NCBI GenBank assembly: GCA_013396655.1
Contig: WBMV01005969.1
Coordinates: 901,534-965,533 of the forward strand
Origin: Campylorhamphus procurvoides
Taxonomy: Eukaryota; Chordata; Aves; Passeriformes; Dendrocolaptidae
Length of the DNA stretch: 64,000 nucleotides
Reading direction: 5' to 3'
Positions within the stretch are counted from its first letter, which is position 1, and the number at the start of each line of letters is the position of its first letter. Below, piece by piece: positions 1 through 12,042 of this stretch. Position numbers and translations under genes: made by a program. Under the pieces are notes generated by a model, which was not told where the DNA came from, did not search any database, and saw only the letters and a list, made by a program, of their open reading frames with translations.

Positions 1-84
1 TCTGAGAGATGGCTTTAGTACCATGTCTATTCTATCATCATAGAAATAATTTCAAGGACAGAAAAGGCTTGAGAAGACTCAAGT

Positions 85-352
85 GGTAATGGCTTTAAGT
101 GGAAAAATGGAAGGTTTAGATTAGATATTAGGAAGAAATAATTTACTGTAATAGTGGTGAGGCACTGGAACAGGTTGCCCAGAAAAGTCATGGGTGCTTT
201 ATCTCTGAAAGTGTTCAAGGCCAGGTTGGATGAGGCTTTGAGGAACCTGGTCTTATGGAAAATGTGCCTGCCCATGTCAGGAGGCTGGAACTACACGAAG
301 TTTAATATCCCTTCCAACCTTAACCATTCTATGCTTCTGCAATTCTGTGACT
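85..352 (+). mobile_element. CR1 LINE 3' fragment
   Basis: The segment matches the familiar 3' end of avian CR1 retrotransposons. It has the 'attaggaagaaat' stretch, then 'gtgaggcactgga.caggttgccc', then 'tgttcaaggccaggttggatg', then a short decayed tail of the 'attctatg..ttctg' type near 328-350. Reading direction is the plus strand. It is 5'-truncated, as nearly all CR1 copies are, and carries many substitutions, so it is not active. A 119-residue open frame starting at 154 lies in this copy and is not a gene. The left boundary is approximate. Confidence 0.9.
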
Positions 353-2036
353 ATCTTGTTATGTTTTGGGCAATGGTAACCCTCTTGCATCTTGGTCAAA
401 ATGAACACATTCTCATTTACCTGATAGCAGATGAGAACGTGGATGGGCAGAGCATGGATGTGTACAACTGCAACCCCAACAGCAGTCCAAACAAAGCCTG
501 GAAGGAGCAGTAATCTATAAAGGAGCAGTACCTGTCACAGCTCTAGCTCCACTAGGCTGGGAATAATGCAGAATAAAAGCAAAAATACCCTGTAGATTAT
601 AAACTCTGAAGAAAACTGTTAAAACTGGAGAAATCAAAGAATTCCTTAGAGAAGGGTGGAGTTCAAAAACACTCTCAGTATTGCCCTATTGATTAAGTGT
701 AGCTGGTTCTCTCATTAGGGGTGTGAAATTTCAACAGCTCTTTTTAATTTTTTCATACACTGTATCTTGAGCCCAAGCACTTGGCCATTACTCCAGCATA
801 ACTCCAAGGAGCAAATGTCTAGAAAACAGAGTTTCAACAGTGCTGTTATGTTAGTCCTTTTCCTTTTCTGCCTGCAGACTTCAACCATGACAGCCTTAAG
901 GTCTGCACGTGAGACCCAGCATACAGTTTTAACACAGCACTCATTTCAATTTACAGTCTCCTGCTGCTTTCATTTGTATTTGCTTAAGAGCTTGCAGTTG
1001 CAGACAATGCATTCCCTTGGACCTTCATTTTTTGTCTTGTCCTTTCAAAACGCAGAGGGGAAAGAAAGCCTTTAATTTTAATAGTCAGTAACCAGACTAA
1101 AATGAAACATAAAAAACTAAATTATAGAATTTAAACCCATTGTGATAATTGCTCCAGTTATAAACATCACTTTATTCATTTGTAACTCTCATTTTTTTTC
1201 ACTTGTAGTGCAGAAACATTCAAATTAGGCTTTCCAAATGCATTGGTGATAATTTAATGGCACTGCAATTAAACACTTCCAACATATTAAACAACTATTG
1301 AAATGGCTTATATACCTATTTTTCTGTTCATAGATGACAGTAAGTCATGTCCCAGCATTTCACTTGAAGGCAGACACGATTTTTAATGGATGATAATACT
1401 ATGTTAGGAGCCAATAATTAATTTAAATATCTTAATTATAAATGTTGAAATCTTAAAAATATTCCTTGGAAAATTTCCATTAATTTATATTTCACAGTGC
1501 TTTCAGAATAGCCTGCATTTGCAGTGCAAATTTATCTGAAAATAAAAAGAATCCTAATTGTGTGACATATTTCAACTGTCCCACCTGTTACAGCCTTTAC
1601 AGAGAAAAAGGGAAAAAAAATCCTAAAAAAACTCTTTTAATTGTTCAGCATCACTTTACTCTCTTTTCTGTTGTATTAACTCAATTAATTTGATTGATTT
1701 TTTTAAATTTTTCTAAAAAGTTGAATTGGCCTCATCTACCATCCTTAAGAACACCATCTCATTTTAAAAGTGATCACCATTCCTTCACTCCTCCTATGAG
1801 TAGAAGTGTAGACCATTTATCTCACTAGAGAACAAAGAAATTAGGACCTAGGAGAAAAACCAGGCAAGATCCAGCCCTTTCCTTCATTTTTATGTTGAAA
1901 TTTTGCTGTAAGAAACAAGGAAATAATATATTGAGAACAGGAATAATGTCATTTGTCAGCAAGAAGTGTGACATAAGCCTGAGCCCTCATTGGTGTGACA
2001 GACTTTAATGTTGCCTATGAAAGCAAATAAAGATTT
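353..2036. other. No gene recognised
   Basis: AT-rich DNA with no repeat family, splice-bounded open frame or RNA gene that I can support. The open frame at 767-1075 has no splice context or recognisable motif and looks like chance. Confidence 0.5.
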
Positions 2037-2063
2037 GGGGGAGGGGGGGGTGTGGGGGTGTGG
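2037..2063 (+). repeat. G-run tract, possible G-quadruplex
   Basis: Four or more runs of three or more G lie within 27 bases (GGGGGAGGGGGGGG, then TGTGGGGGTGTGG). This meets the usual spacing rule for an intramolecular G-quadruplex on the plus strand. It stands out in an AT-rich surround. Function is not implied. Confidence 0.6.
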
Positions 2064-2298
2064 ATTGCAGAACATAAAATGGAAAGACATTGGTCAAAGA
2101 GATAGCAGAGTACTTCACTAGTCATACTTATATACTAAAATATTTTACTGTGCAGAAGCTTAAAATGCATAAAACGGGAACTCATCACAGTTAAGTAGGC
2201 TGTTTGTTTTAAAGCAATAATTAATTACCTTTCACAAGAAAGATATTTGAAGTGCTTGTAACCCCAAATCATACTTCGTTCAGCATGTAAACAGAAAG

Positions 2299-2366
2299 AA
2301 GTATTCCTGATTTCAGCTGCAGCCCATTTCTCAAGTATTCCTGATTTCAGCTGCAGCCCATTTCTC
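2299..2366. repeat. Perfect 34-bp tandem duplication
   Basis: A 34-base unit beginning 'aagtattcctgatttcagc' occurs at 2299-2332 and is repeated without a mismatch at 2333-2366. Complete identity suggests a recent duplication, or an assembly artefact. The unit holds a CAGCTG E-box core. Confidence 0.95.
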
Positions 2367-4539
2367 AAATGCTTCTCTCTTTGAAGTACCTGCAGCTGGA
2401 GATGAAGCAGCTCTCAAAAGAGTGAAACAGGCTGTTTGAAAACAAATAGCCTTTAAGTCTATTTGCAGTTTACTTAGCACCTCAGGCAGCAGCAACCACC
2501 TAGCTATGAACTGATTTAAAAGGTATTTTCAAAAACTAACAAAAATAGGTGTTTATGATAATTCAAAGGCAAAATATCCTATGAGAAAAGTGAAACATGT
2601 CTTATCTTTGAAGTGTTTGATTCTTCTCTGTGACTTGTTCTTAAGAACTCCCAGCACTCAACATGTATAGTATTTTCTTTTAAATTGATGGGAAGATAAA
2701 ATATGGTAAATCTGTTTTACCATAACTTTCATAAAGGCTAAGTTATCAGGGATATTATAGACAATACACTCTGAAACAATTATTGCTGTATTTGTAAAAC
2801 CAATATTAGGCTATTTTGGACATAAAAATAGTAAAAAATGAATATAACTTGCTAGTTACCAAAGTATCTGATTCTCAGATGTGGTGATTGCAGCTGTTTT
2901 ATGGGAGAAACCTATCACAGCCATGAAGGATTGGTGGATTCATCAGAAGGTTCCTCATTGAGGATGAAATTAGGTGGTCAGAAGCACCTCTACAATGTGC
3001 TTTTTACACTTTTGTTTGCCTTTTCTGCAGTCATTCTCACTCCAAGTTTCCTAGTTGGCAGGTGTTAATATATACACTTTCCTAAAAATTATATTTGCAA
3101 CTCAAACCACACTTACCTCTGTGCAGTGGAGGATGAGAAGAGAAAACGAAGAATAGCATTTGTAGGTTTAGTAAAACCTCTTCAGTAATAAAAAGTTGTA
3201 GGCTTAAAAATTAGAAGGGGAAAAAAGCAACTAAAGTTTTATTTTCCTGAATTACTCAAAAGCTTAGGCTTAGAATTTATCCCCATATCACATTTTGTCT
3301 ATAAAGCTATCTGCTTGCTTTCAGACGGACCACTAAAGAACAGATTATTCAATACTGTGAAGAAAATTGGAATGACTGCTTATTTGGCTTTGTATTGCCT
3401 TTTGTACATATTTCCTGTAACTGTAATGTGAAGTCATGGGTGTGCTGGGTGTGTAATGAGGTGTAGAGGATGTCTCTACATGGTGTTTCTGTAGTTCCAG
3501 AAGTGAGACCTGACACTGGCCCATGCAGCTTACTTGTGCCTTCCCAGTGGGAAAGAGTGAACCATTTTCCTGTGTTAGATGGCTAATGCACATCTGAGCA
3601 GAGCTCATCAAGCATCACTCTATTCACTGTTTTAAATTATATTCAGATCAGGATGGAAGTTATCATTTTCTTTTTCTGTGTGTCCTACTTATGTATGGCT
3701 ATAGAAAATACCATTTTTTTTTAATCCATTTGTCTTGCTGTAATTAGCACTGGTTTAATTCCAGCACTGCCTACATGAACAGTTGACACAATATTAAACT
3801 CAGAGGTACATACATACTTTTATTAGTAGACTTACAGAGGCCAGAGGCATACAAGCCACCTATAGCTTTTAAAGCTAGCCCTATTCCCAGAAGAACTGAA
3901 GACTCCAAATTACACCATTATGGCAATTTTACAGGAATATTTCATCATTATGAGGGGCAGACTAAAACTGGAGTGGGGTGACAGATGTCTTGTCAGCAGT
4001 ACTTATATATAGCTTGCAAGGGCTTTAGTTGGGAATGAACTTGATGAGAGCGCACCCGATTTTCAAAAGTATCATGTTAATGGAAGTAAAAGTCGCGGGG
4101 ATAAGTACAGACCTAATAGAAGGCAGAAAGTGCTGACTCTTCAATATCAGCATTTGCAACATGACATGCAGCTTGTTCTGAGAAACAGCTCTTAATGTCT
4201 TCAAGACAGTGCAGAGAAATGTTCTGCATAAGCAGTCTTTCTCATTTCTGAATATAAGTGATGACTTTGAGAAAGAATATAGGCAGAGATGATCCACAAG
4301 AGTTTGGTTTGACATATAGCGGGCTGAACTGTCAATTTCAGACTAAGTGTGGAAATTATCATAAAACACTGCAGATGGACATTGGCTGGACTAAATATAA
4401 GCAGTAAAGCAACCTCACAGAAATGAGGAATGGATAATATCTGCCTGCCTGAAGTGTCATAAATTTATTCATGTACTCTTTCAGCAGACAAAGTCAGAGG
4501 TCCACTACTCCACTTGCCTATTTGCTCCAGCATATATAA
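2367..4539. other. No gene recognised
   Basis: No repeat family or gene recognised. A 31-nt splice-like segment at 3031-3061 (strong pyrimidine tract ending in CTGCAG, then GGCAG before GTGTTA) is too short to support. The open frames at 3345-3611 and 4025-4315 on the minus strand have no splice context or motif. Confidence 0.4.
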
Positions 4540-4558
4540 ATATATATATATATATATG
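4540..4558. repeat. (TA)n microsatellite
   Basis: An alternating TA run follows 'catatataaa'. It is a simple dinucleotide repeat, likely length-variable. Confidence 0.9.
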
Positions 4559-5293
4559 TACCTGAAGAATGAAAGTGGTCTCTCTGTTGCATGCCATATG
4601 TGTTCAGGTGGCTGCTTCATAATTTCCCCAAGATTTAGATCCAAAGTCCAGATTTCAGACAAACTGCCCATACTGGTGTTCTGAGGAGACTATTTTTAAA
4701 ATCAGACTTCCAAGACCAAATCAGTTTATGGTAACCTCCTTAAACAAACCATCTCTTTCCCACAGTAAGTGACAGTCCCAGGCAGATGTGCCAAGTCCTG
4801 TGTGCACCCATGGGCCCTGACTACCCTGAGCAGTGTCACCATGATGTCCCTCCCAGGTGATGCCTAAAGATTTTTAGCTTTTTGTAGATTTTAATATAGC
4901 TGTATAAGTTTCTTACACTTTGAAATAACAGTCAACAATTACTAAGACCCTTTCTCATAGTTTGTGTTGCATTCTTGAATTTCTGTTTCAAAGAAAGAAA
5001 TTTTAGCAAGGACATCCAGTTTGGGACTTGCACCTGGACTGAAACAATAAGATATATTGTAGTCAAAACAAGAGAGAGGGCACAGAGCCCTTGGAGAGGC
5101 TCCAGTGGGGCAGTTCTGAGGGTGGTACCAGGGATAAATGGTTTTTGGGTTGGATGTACCTACTTGATATGGTAATTAGTTAAAGCTGTAAAATATACTG
5201 GTGTGTGCACCTATGTGCTCTGTGCACCTTACAGAACTGCTTTCTACCTTATCTATATTAATATTGTCTTTAATTTTTTTCCCACCATTTTAG

Positions 5294-5725
5294 GCAACAG
5301 AGGAAGCCTCTGCCCCTCACCTGACAGCCCTGGTGGAGTCTGAGCTGGATCCTGGGTATGCCTGCGTCCAGACTTCAGCTGTTGGCAGGTCTTCCCAGAT
5401 GGATGTAGGACCTGAAGTATCACTTTGCCTTCATCTGAGGGTGCCTGGACTCTTGATGGAAACTGTCACCCAAAAGACTCATACTTTCTTCTGTGCGATG
5501 GTAGTTATCCATGAGAAAGTTTCTATGTCACACATTGCAGACATCCTAAAACCCTAGATTGGATCCCTACCTGGGCTAGCCCAGGTCAACTCCTCTGAAC
5601 TTATGGTCGTTCCCTCCACCACAATGACTGCAAACGACAAAACTGCAATAACTGGTTGTTCGATTGCCACAGTGAATCTTTCTTCAATGTGTGACATTGA
5701 ATAAATCAGTCCTAGCACTGGTTAG
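5294..5725 (+). other. Possible terminal exon, unassigned
   Basis: A good acceptor (long T/C tract ending 'ccattttag', AG at 5292-5293) opens a frame that runs without a stop from GCA at 5294 to TAG at 5555-5557, giving 87 codons. A poly(A) signal AATAAA lies at 5700-5705, about 145 bases after the stop, so the layout fits a last exon. The segment is GC-richer than its surroundings. I do not recognise the peptide, and no upstream partner exon is secure. It could equally be non-coding or chance. Confidence 0.22.
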
Positions 5726-8165
5726 CATAGGCCACAGCTGCTCCCCAGTGCTGCAAAAGGCTCTGGGGGTAATGTGCAGAAGCTCTTTGTTAACAGACAA
5801 GGCAATGTCAGGAAACAATGAGGTCACTCCTGAGTTTCAATTAACTGCACAGCACTTTTCATGCCTTACTTTTTCCTCAGTTTTTCACAAATAATAATTA
5901 TGCTAGATATTTTGAGTGCCTATATCTAGTCTCCTAAGGCCAAGGGCCTTGAGAATGGTTGTCATGAAAGCAGTCATAAATTTTTAAGCAAAAACACCTA
6001 AATATTTTTAAATTATGAGCTGTTTTCTGAGCTAGCTGCACAAACTTTCCACAGCACAGGAGGATATATGTTGTTCATCTACATTCATTTTAAATGGATT
6101 TATTACATGTTATCCTTGTCGCAATGGCTTCCATATAGTTACCACTCTTCATTCTACCCAGCAAAATATTTATGCAATAGATCATTGTCTTCCATTCAAG
6201 GACTTCGTATTTGAAATACAAAATAAAAATAGTTATAAATAATTGGGGTTGTGGACATGTCTTGCAGATCTCCATAATGCATTGTGACAAGTTACTTTGT
6301 TTTGGGAACAAAAAAATAAACATCAAGGTTTGCTTTTCAGAAACACTTGGCAGAAAATAACCCTTCATTCCCAAAACAATGGAGAGCTATGATTTTAATT
6401 TAGTTTTGTTTTACTTCTGTTTCAAAGCAGATCTCAAGCAAATAGGGTGTTTCTAAAATGCATTGAATATTTTCAACTGAAAATGTATTCTGGAATATTG
6501 GAAAAGCTTACATCCCACAAATGGAGACTCAGTTTTCACACCTGCACATCTCAGAAACCTCAGCCAAGGCTCTCTTGGAAGTTGAATTCCACTTCCAACC
6601 AAATGGACAAAATAAAAATTCTCTTCTGAAAATGTCCTTTACATACCTCATACACCACCATGCCCACTAACCAAAGTACAGTTTGTTGGCTTCCCACCAG
6701 TACTATGTAATGCTCTTACTGCTTTGACTACTTTTCTGCCAGTTTTCCTTCTGAAGTTTTTTTCTTTCTATTCTAAATCTCTCTTTATAAACCCAGTCTC
6801 CAAAGGAACTTTCTTCTCTCATACTTTCTAACTCTATCCTTAACTGCTCTTATGGACTCTGTGGAAATATCCGGGATATATCAAGCTTCCCACAGTAAGC
6901 AGGCTAATCCCTTAACCTACTGGTCTGTTTGTTTGTTTGTCTATTTATTTATTTATTTGTTTGATGCTCTTCAGCAATACAGAAGGCCAGAGAGCTGACT
7001 TGCAGTCTGGGCAAAGATAGATGATGGTGCTATCTTAGAGGAAGCAATTGAAAGAGGTAGAGAGCACTGTCCTTTTAAATGAGCTGATGCTTTATTTATA
7101 TAATAATAAGCACCTGTAGATTTGAGAGAGCTCTGCTGATATAGGCAGTATGAATTTGGTCTGAAAAAAGTAATTTTTCTCTACATTTTTCAAATGGCAA
7201 AACCCTTTTGGGGTCCTTTAGTTTGCAATGTACATGCAACGGTAGATAAATAGGTCTTTTAGTATTTCCATCTTTCTACACTCTTCTGTGAGCTTATCCC
7301 AGCTGAACACACTCTTGGTTGTTCAGCAACATGAAATACATGCCTTCTGGCAGAGGAAGCTCTTATAACACTTTGTTGCAGCACAGGTAATTACCCACGA
7401 GAGGTAGGCAGGAGCTTCTCTAGCTCCTTGCTGAATTCATTGTTTCATCATCAACACATCTCACATTTAATTATTTCCATTTTACTGCCAAAGAATTGGG
7501 AAAGAGTTTTTGAGGAGTTGCTAGTTAATCAGCATGCAAGGACTGCCTGCCTCCTGTACTTTATTAGTTTTGCAGACTGAGTTTATAGCAGGATCATTAG
7601 TGCAATACTGGATTCTGTAAAATCTAGACACTTACGCACTTTTGAGGTGCTTCACCTGTGGAAAAAAGACTGTCATAATTACTTCATCAAGCTTTAGTGA
7701 TTTGTTTAGCCCAGAAAAAGTTGCAGCAATTTGTCCCCTAGAACAGGCAGTTAGAACAAAGTATTTGTTGAACACTTTATGACAAGTATTTCTTAATAAT
7801 GTGTAAGCACTTTTCTACTGGATGCCAAGGCCACAGTGAGACAGTGCTATGAGGGAAATACAGCTAAGTTTTAATTTTTTATCTTTAAATTGGGAAATTA
7901 TGTTCATTTTATTTTACAACCTGTGTAATTCACATTTAGTCTAAAATTAAGACTTAATTGAGGTTAGAGTTTCAATACTTAAAATTACTAAACTGATCAA
8001 TAGTTAACTGGTTGCATGTGGTAAATGTGTAAGATACTTAAAAGGTGCCATATTTTCACTGATTCTTTGTTTTAAGGAAGCTTAGAAGTACAGTCATTGT
8101 TATATAAGGAATACAATTAAGCAGGATATTTTAGTGATTTGCTAACTAAAAACCTTTTCTCTCAG
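5726..8165. other. No gene recognised; one simple repeat
   Basis: AT-rich DNA. The only clear element is the TTTG/TTTA repeat at 6926-6963. A decoy exon (7326-7387 region, ACAG before GTAATT) was considered and not supported. Confidence 0.4.
6926..6963. repeat. (TTTG)n/(TTTA)n tetranucleotide repeat
   Basis: Runs of TTTG, then TTTA, then TTTG in direct succession. A simple tetranucleotide tract. Confidence 0.9.
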
Positions 8166-8260
8166 AGGAATCCAGAAAAAGTGTCCTTTGAGCTTTTTAT
8201 CATTCATAGTTTTAGCACTGATATTATTTCACTCACCCCAGTGACACTGGGATCTTAAAG
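8166..8260 (+). other. Exon-like segment with stop near its donor
   Basis: The splice signals are the best in the left half of the window. There is a TGCTAAC branch-point consensus at about 8140, then 'ccttttctctcag', then 95 bases ending AAAG before GTAAGTTT. Read from the first base, the peptide begins RNPEKVSFELF and contains SLTPVTLGS, and looks like a real protein. It then meets TAA five bases before the donor. The other two frames have earlier stops. Options are a last coding exon followed by a 3' UTR exon, a non-coding RNA exon, an exon killed by a nonsense change, or chance. I cannot name a family. Confidence 0.33.
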
Positions 8261-9187
8261 GTAAGTTTGAAAGTATTTCTTTAAACGCAGTCCACATTCC
8301 TAGGTGAAATCAAAGCTGTATTAAATCAGTCTGCCTGAACCTGGCATATATCACAAGGTACACCACGGAACACTGACTTATTGCAGAATGTTTTACCCAA
8401 ACTTGTTGATCCAGCTGGGGAAACCACATTAAAACACATAGTTTAACTTATTTCTGCTTTTCTAGATTTGACAATCAGTGCATTGATTTCAGCACCCTTT
8501 TATTTTTAATAACATTACTCATTTAAAAAAAAAAAAAGCAAGTTTCTATTTGGGCTGATTAAAATCAGGTCAATCAGAAGTGGTTTCTGAGAATCTGTAT
8601 GATATTAGGAGCAAATAAACTTATATACCCCAGAGCGATATCTTACAGCAGCACTTGATTAATTGACACTTCTGCCTCACACCTTGAAAAGTGAAGCTTT
8701 ACCTGATTCTGAAGACAGATGAAAATTACAGAGCTGTCTGGTATGCTGTTACAACTATGGTTGCCAGTATATATGATAAACTTATATTTCTGATATTTTA
8801 ACAAGGATGAGTTATCAAGTTTGACTCATTTAAAAGCGGTATAAAAAGTTCAAACCCCAAAACCGTTTACCCATATCTATGAATTTGATTATTTGACGAA
8901 ATTCAGTATATAGCCATATTAAAAGCAGAATTTCAATTTATAATACATAATATTAGTGTTCTCTTATAAAGAAGACATATAAATATAATTCACCAAATGT
9001 AAAGAAAGTCTTTCAATTTTTATGCAAAGATAAAGAAATGAAACACATCTTCCTTCAACCTTTGAAAAGCCAAAAGCAAAGCTAAGAGAAGTTCTTCAGT
9101 TAGGTTTTCTATGCAGTAATATCAGTTATACCTGGATTTAGAATACCCTTCTTTCTTCGTATGATACTGGGTACTGCAGTTTGAAGT

Positions 9188-9188
9188 N
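9188..9188. other. Undetermined base (N)
   Basis: A single N in the sequence, the only ambiguity in the window. It falls in non-coding DNA. Confidence 0.99.
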
Positions 9189-12018
9189 ACACAATTTCCA
9201 TAATGATTTCTCTCATTTTCAAGAAACTGGTCACAACAGAGTGAATTTGTCATCCACAGAACTTTTTTGGGACCTTTTTCGTCTTCTATGAAAACTCTCA
9301 CAGACTTTTCTACACCTATGGATTTAAACTTTTGAAAATCGGAGGCTGTGACTGATTACAAAGAGTATAAAACACAAACTTTCTGACAGACCTTCTCCAA
9401 GCACACTTCAGTAGACCAGATAACACTCCTTTTTTCCCTATGCCGAGATGAGCACAGGAAGAGATTCCATAAAATCACTAGAGGCATGAACCGTCATCTG
9501 ACACAAGTTTTCCAGACTTACTAGAGTGTATGTCTTGAATCATGACACAGCAGAAAAGTCAATAATCTTCTGCCTGACCTCTGATTAAATTGAAGCCATA
9601 GAAGGAAGATTGTAGATTTGTGATAAAATGTTTAGAGAAAATGAGAAAAATGTTGAAAATAATAAGAAAGCTGAAAAGGAAATAGAGCATTAGTAGCACT
9701 TATGAAGTAAGTGTAATTATTTTAAAACATCACTAAAATATTGAATCTGTCATCCACAGAGTTAAAAAAAAAAGGATAACTCATTATAACTGGCCTAGAC
9801 AGTACATACTTTTAATCTACCTCTCCAGTCACATACCTCCTACCTTTTCAGAAGCGAGAAAGAGAGAGCAGCAACATACTTCAGGGTTTCTGAATGATAA
9901 TAACATTCACTACTCAGTAACTAAATAATGCTTCCTGTGCAGATGTGATTTTAAATCTAATTTTCATGTGTGAAGACAAATGTTGTCTTTAAGAAAAAAT
10001 TCTGTTGCTAGACAAAATCCCGTAGAAAACAAATACTTGACTTTGTTTTAAATTGTTCAAGGAAAAAAGACTCCACCGAAGCCCAGTGCTGTATATGTAA
10101 CAACTACAGGTCTAATAGAGTTATAAATGATATTTTATTATTTGCTGTAAAGAAATAGAAACATAAGCAGAAGAGGCCAGAAGAGAACGGATTTACTGGT
10201 GTATTCCAAGGACCAGGAAGACATAACGGGGTCTTTGCAAGATGTCCCTGAAGCTCCTTATGTGTCTTTTGGGGAAACATCTCTCTCTGACCCCTCAGGG
10301 AATTTGGTAATTCTAAATTATGTTATTAATGAAAATAACATTCCTATCCTTCCTCCCAGCACATTATTTTCTTGGGTTTACCACAGAGCTTCAGGTTTAC
10401 AAATGTCTCATTCTACTTAACTCTTCACCTTGCCCACTAAGATTGTAATATTTGTAGATTGCATTTGTGTACAATCCAGAAAAAGAGACTTTAATCCTGT
10501 GTAGGCCTTGCAGAAATTACTGCAATAACTATTAAAGAAACTCAACCAACCAAAATCTTTCTGATCTATGCAATTAAAATGAGACCCCATAAATTTGTAC
10601 CTAGCTAAGGCTTTTAGGAGGTGAGAAAGAACTCTTAATTGCATCCCATATATTTAATCAATTTGAGTTGGGAACCTGGCAGTTGTATCTTTTGTGCCAG
10701 AGGTAAATGCTATGCTTGGCATATTACTCCACATCCATTATTTATTTTAATTGAACTTAAGTCTTGTACTTTGGGGGACATTAGATTTAGAAAAAAAGGA
10801 CTAATTGAAGGGCACATGAACTATGAACTGTCAAGACTAGTTGAACAAAATGATAAGTAGAGCATTGAGTATTAACACTGTTTCCTAAATGTCTCTGAAA
10901 ACGTATGTTAGAAAGAGATATGATAATATAATGTAATATAATAAATACCAGCATATATCTGATCCAATATGTTTCACTTGAAATTTCACTTTCAGATTTA
11001 CATATGATGTAAAGTGAAAACTATTTCTTTTTCCTTATTGATTATCTTTCATGCTGTGAAACTGGACACCACCTGGGTTTTTTGCTTCGAACACATCAGA
11101 GAAGTTAAGAGAGTACGTATCAGTTATATGAGACAGATAGCAAGCCCTTCGCATCTCTAAGACTTTACTCTGTTTAAGGCAATTTCTCTCTCCAAACTAT
11201 TTTTCTTGTAGCTTTTCTGTATTTTGGAGCTTTTTTAAAATTTTGGATTTTTTAAAATTTATCACATACTGCATTCCTTATTTCTCTAGGTAAGTTGTTG
11301 TACATAATGGCTTTGATCAAAGCAAATAGTGAAACAGAGATGTCAGAAAACTTTTGGCCTAATCAGTGGAGGTTATACTAATTGTCTTTTCCGTGGCCAG
11401 ATAACAAGGATTCTTTTAAGATTGAGTGGTGGAAAATTATTAGCAGAAGGTCTTCCCGGCTGCAACATTTGTCCTGACTGCAGTGGGATACAGTACAGCA
11501 CAATATAGAACCACTGCAGGATGTTTTCTGCCAGATTTGTGCTGGTCTGTTGCACTTGTAATTTAGAGAAATTTCAGGACTCCTGCAAAGCATTGTTTAG
11601 CTTACTTCTCTCAGGTAGATAGTCCATGAGTTCAAGAAAATTTAGCAGAAGATTGTTAGGTGGCATTAAAGTGCACAGCTGTAAGCCATGAAAGGCTACT
11701 TGCTGTGCTGTTAGGCTCTTCTAATAAAACAGAAGTTTTTCCCCTTTGGAAACCCAGACCCTCAATGTGTATAATGCTGCTAGACATCTTTCACAGTCCA
11801 CTCTTTATTTATTGTAGGTCTAGCTGGTTTATGTCACAAAACAATTTCTTCTCACTGTGTAGTCTGACTTTATTTTACTTCTAAATCTAATTTTGTCTCT
11901 CACATGGCCTAATAAAGTCTTTTATTTCAGAAGACACACAGATCTAAATATTTCCCTGAAAACTCTGTTTTAAAATATTGTTTCTTTATCATTCTGTAAT
12001 GACAATAAGAGGTTGCTC

Positions 12019-12042
12019 TGTGTGTGTATACATATATATATA
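12019..12042. repeat. (TG)n(TA)n microsatellite
   Basis: A short TG run passes into TA repeats and then a T-run. A simple repeat. Confidence 0.85.

Noticed and set aside
154..513. 119-codon open frame at the left end
   Set aside because: Its first half is CR1 3' sequence and the rest has no start or splice context.
4766..4856. 91-nt exon between TTTCCCACAG and CTCCCAG/GTGATG
   Set aside because: One frame is open, but the donor is moderate, there is no partner exon, and such decoys are expected by chance.
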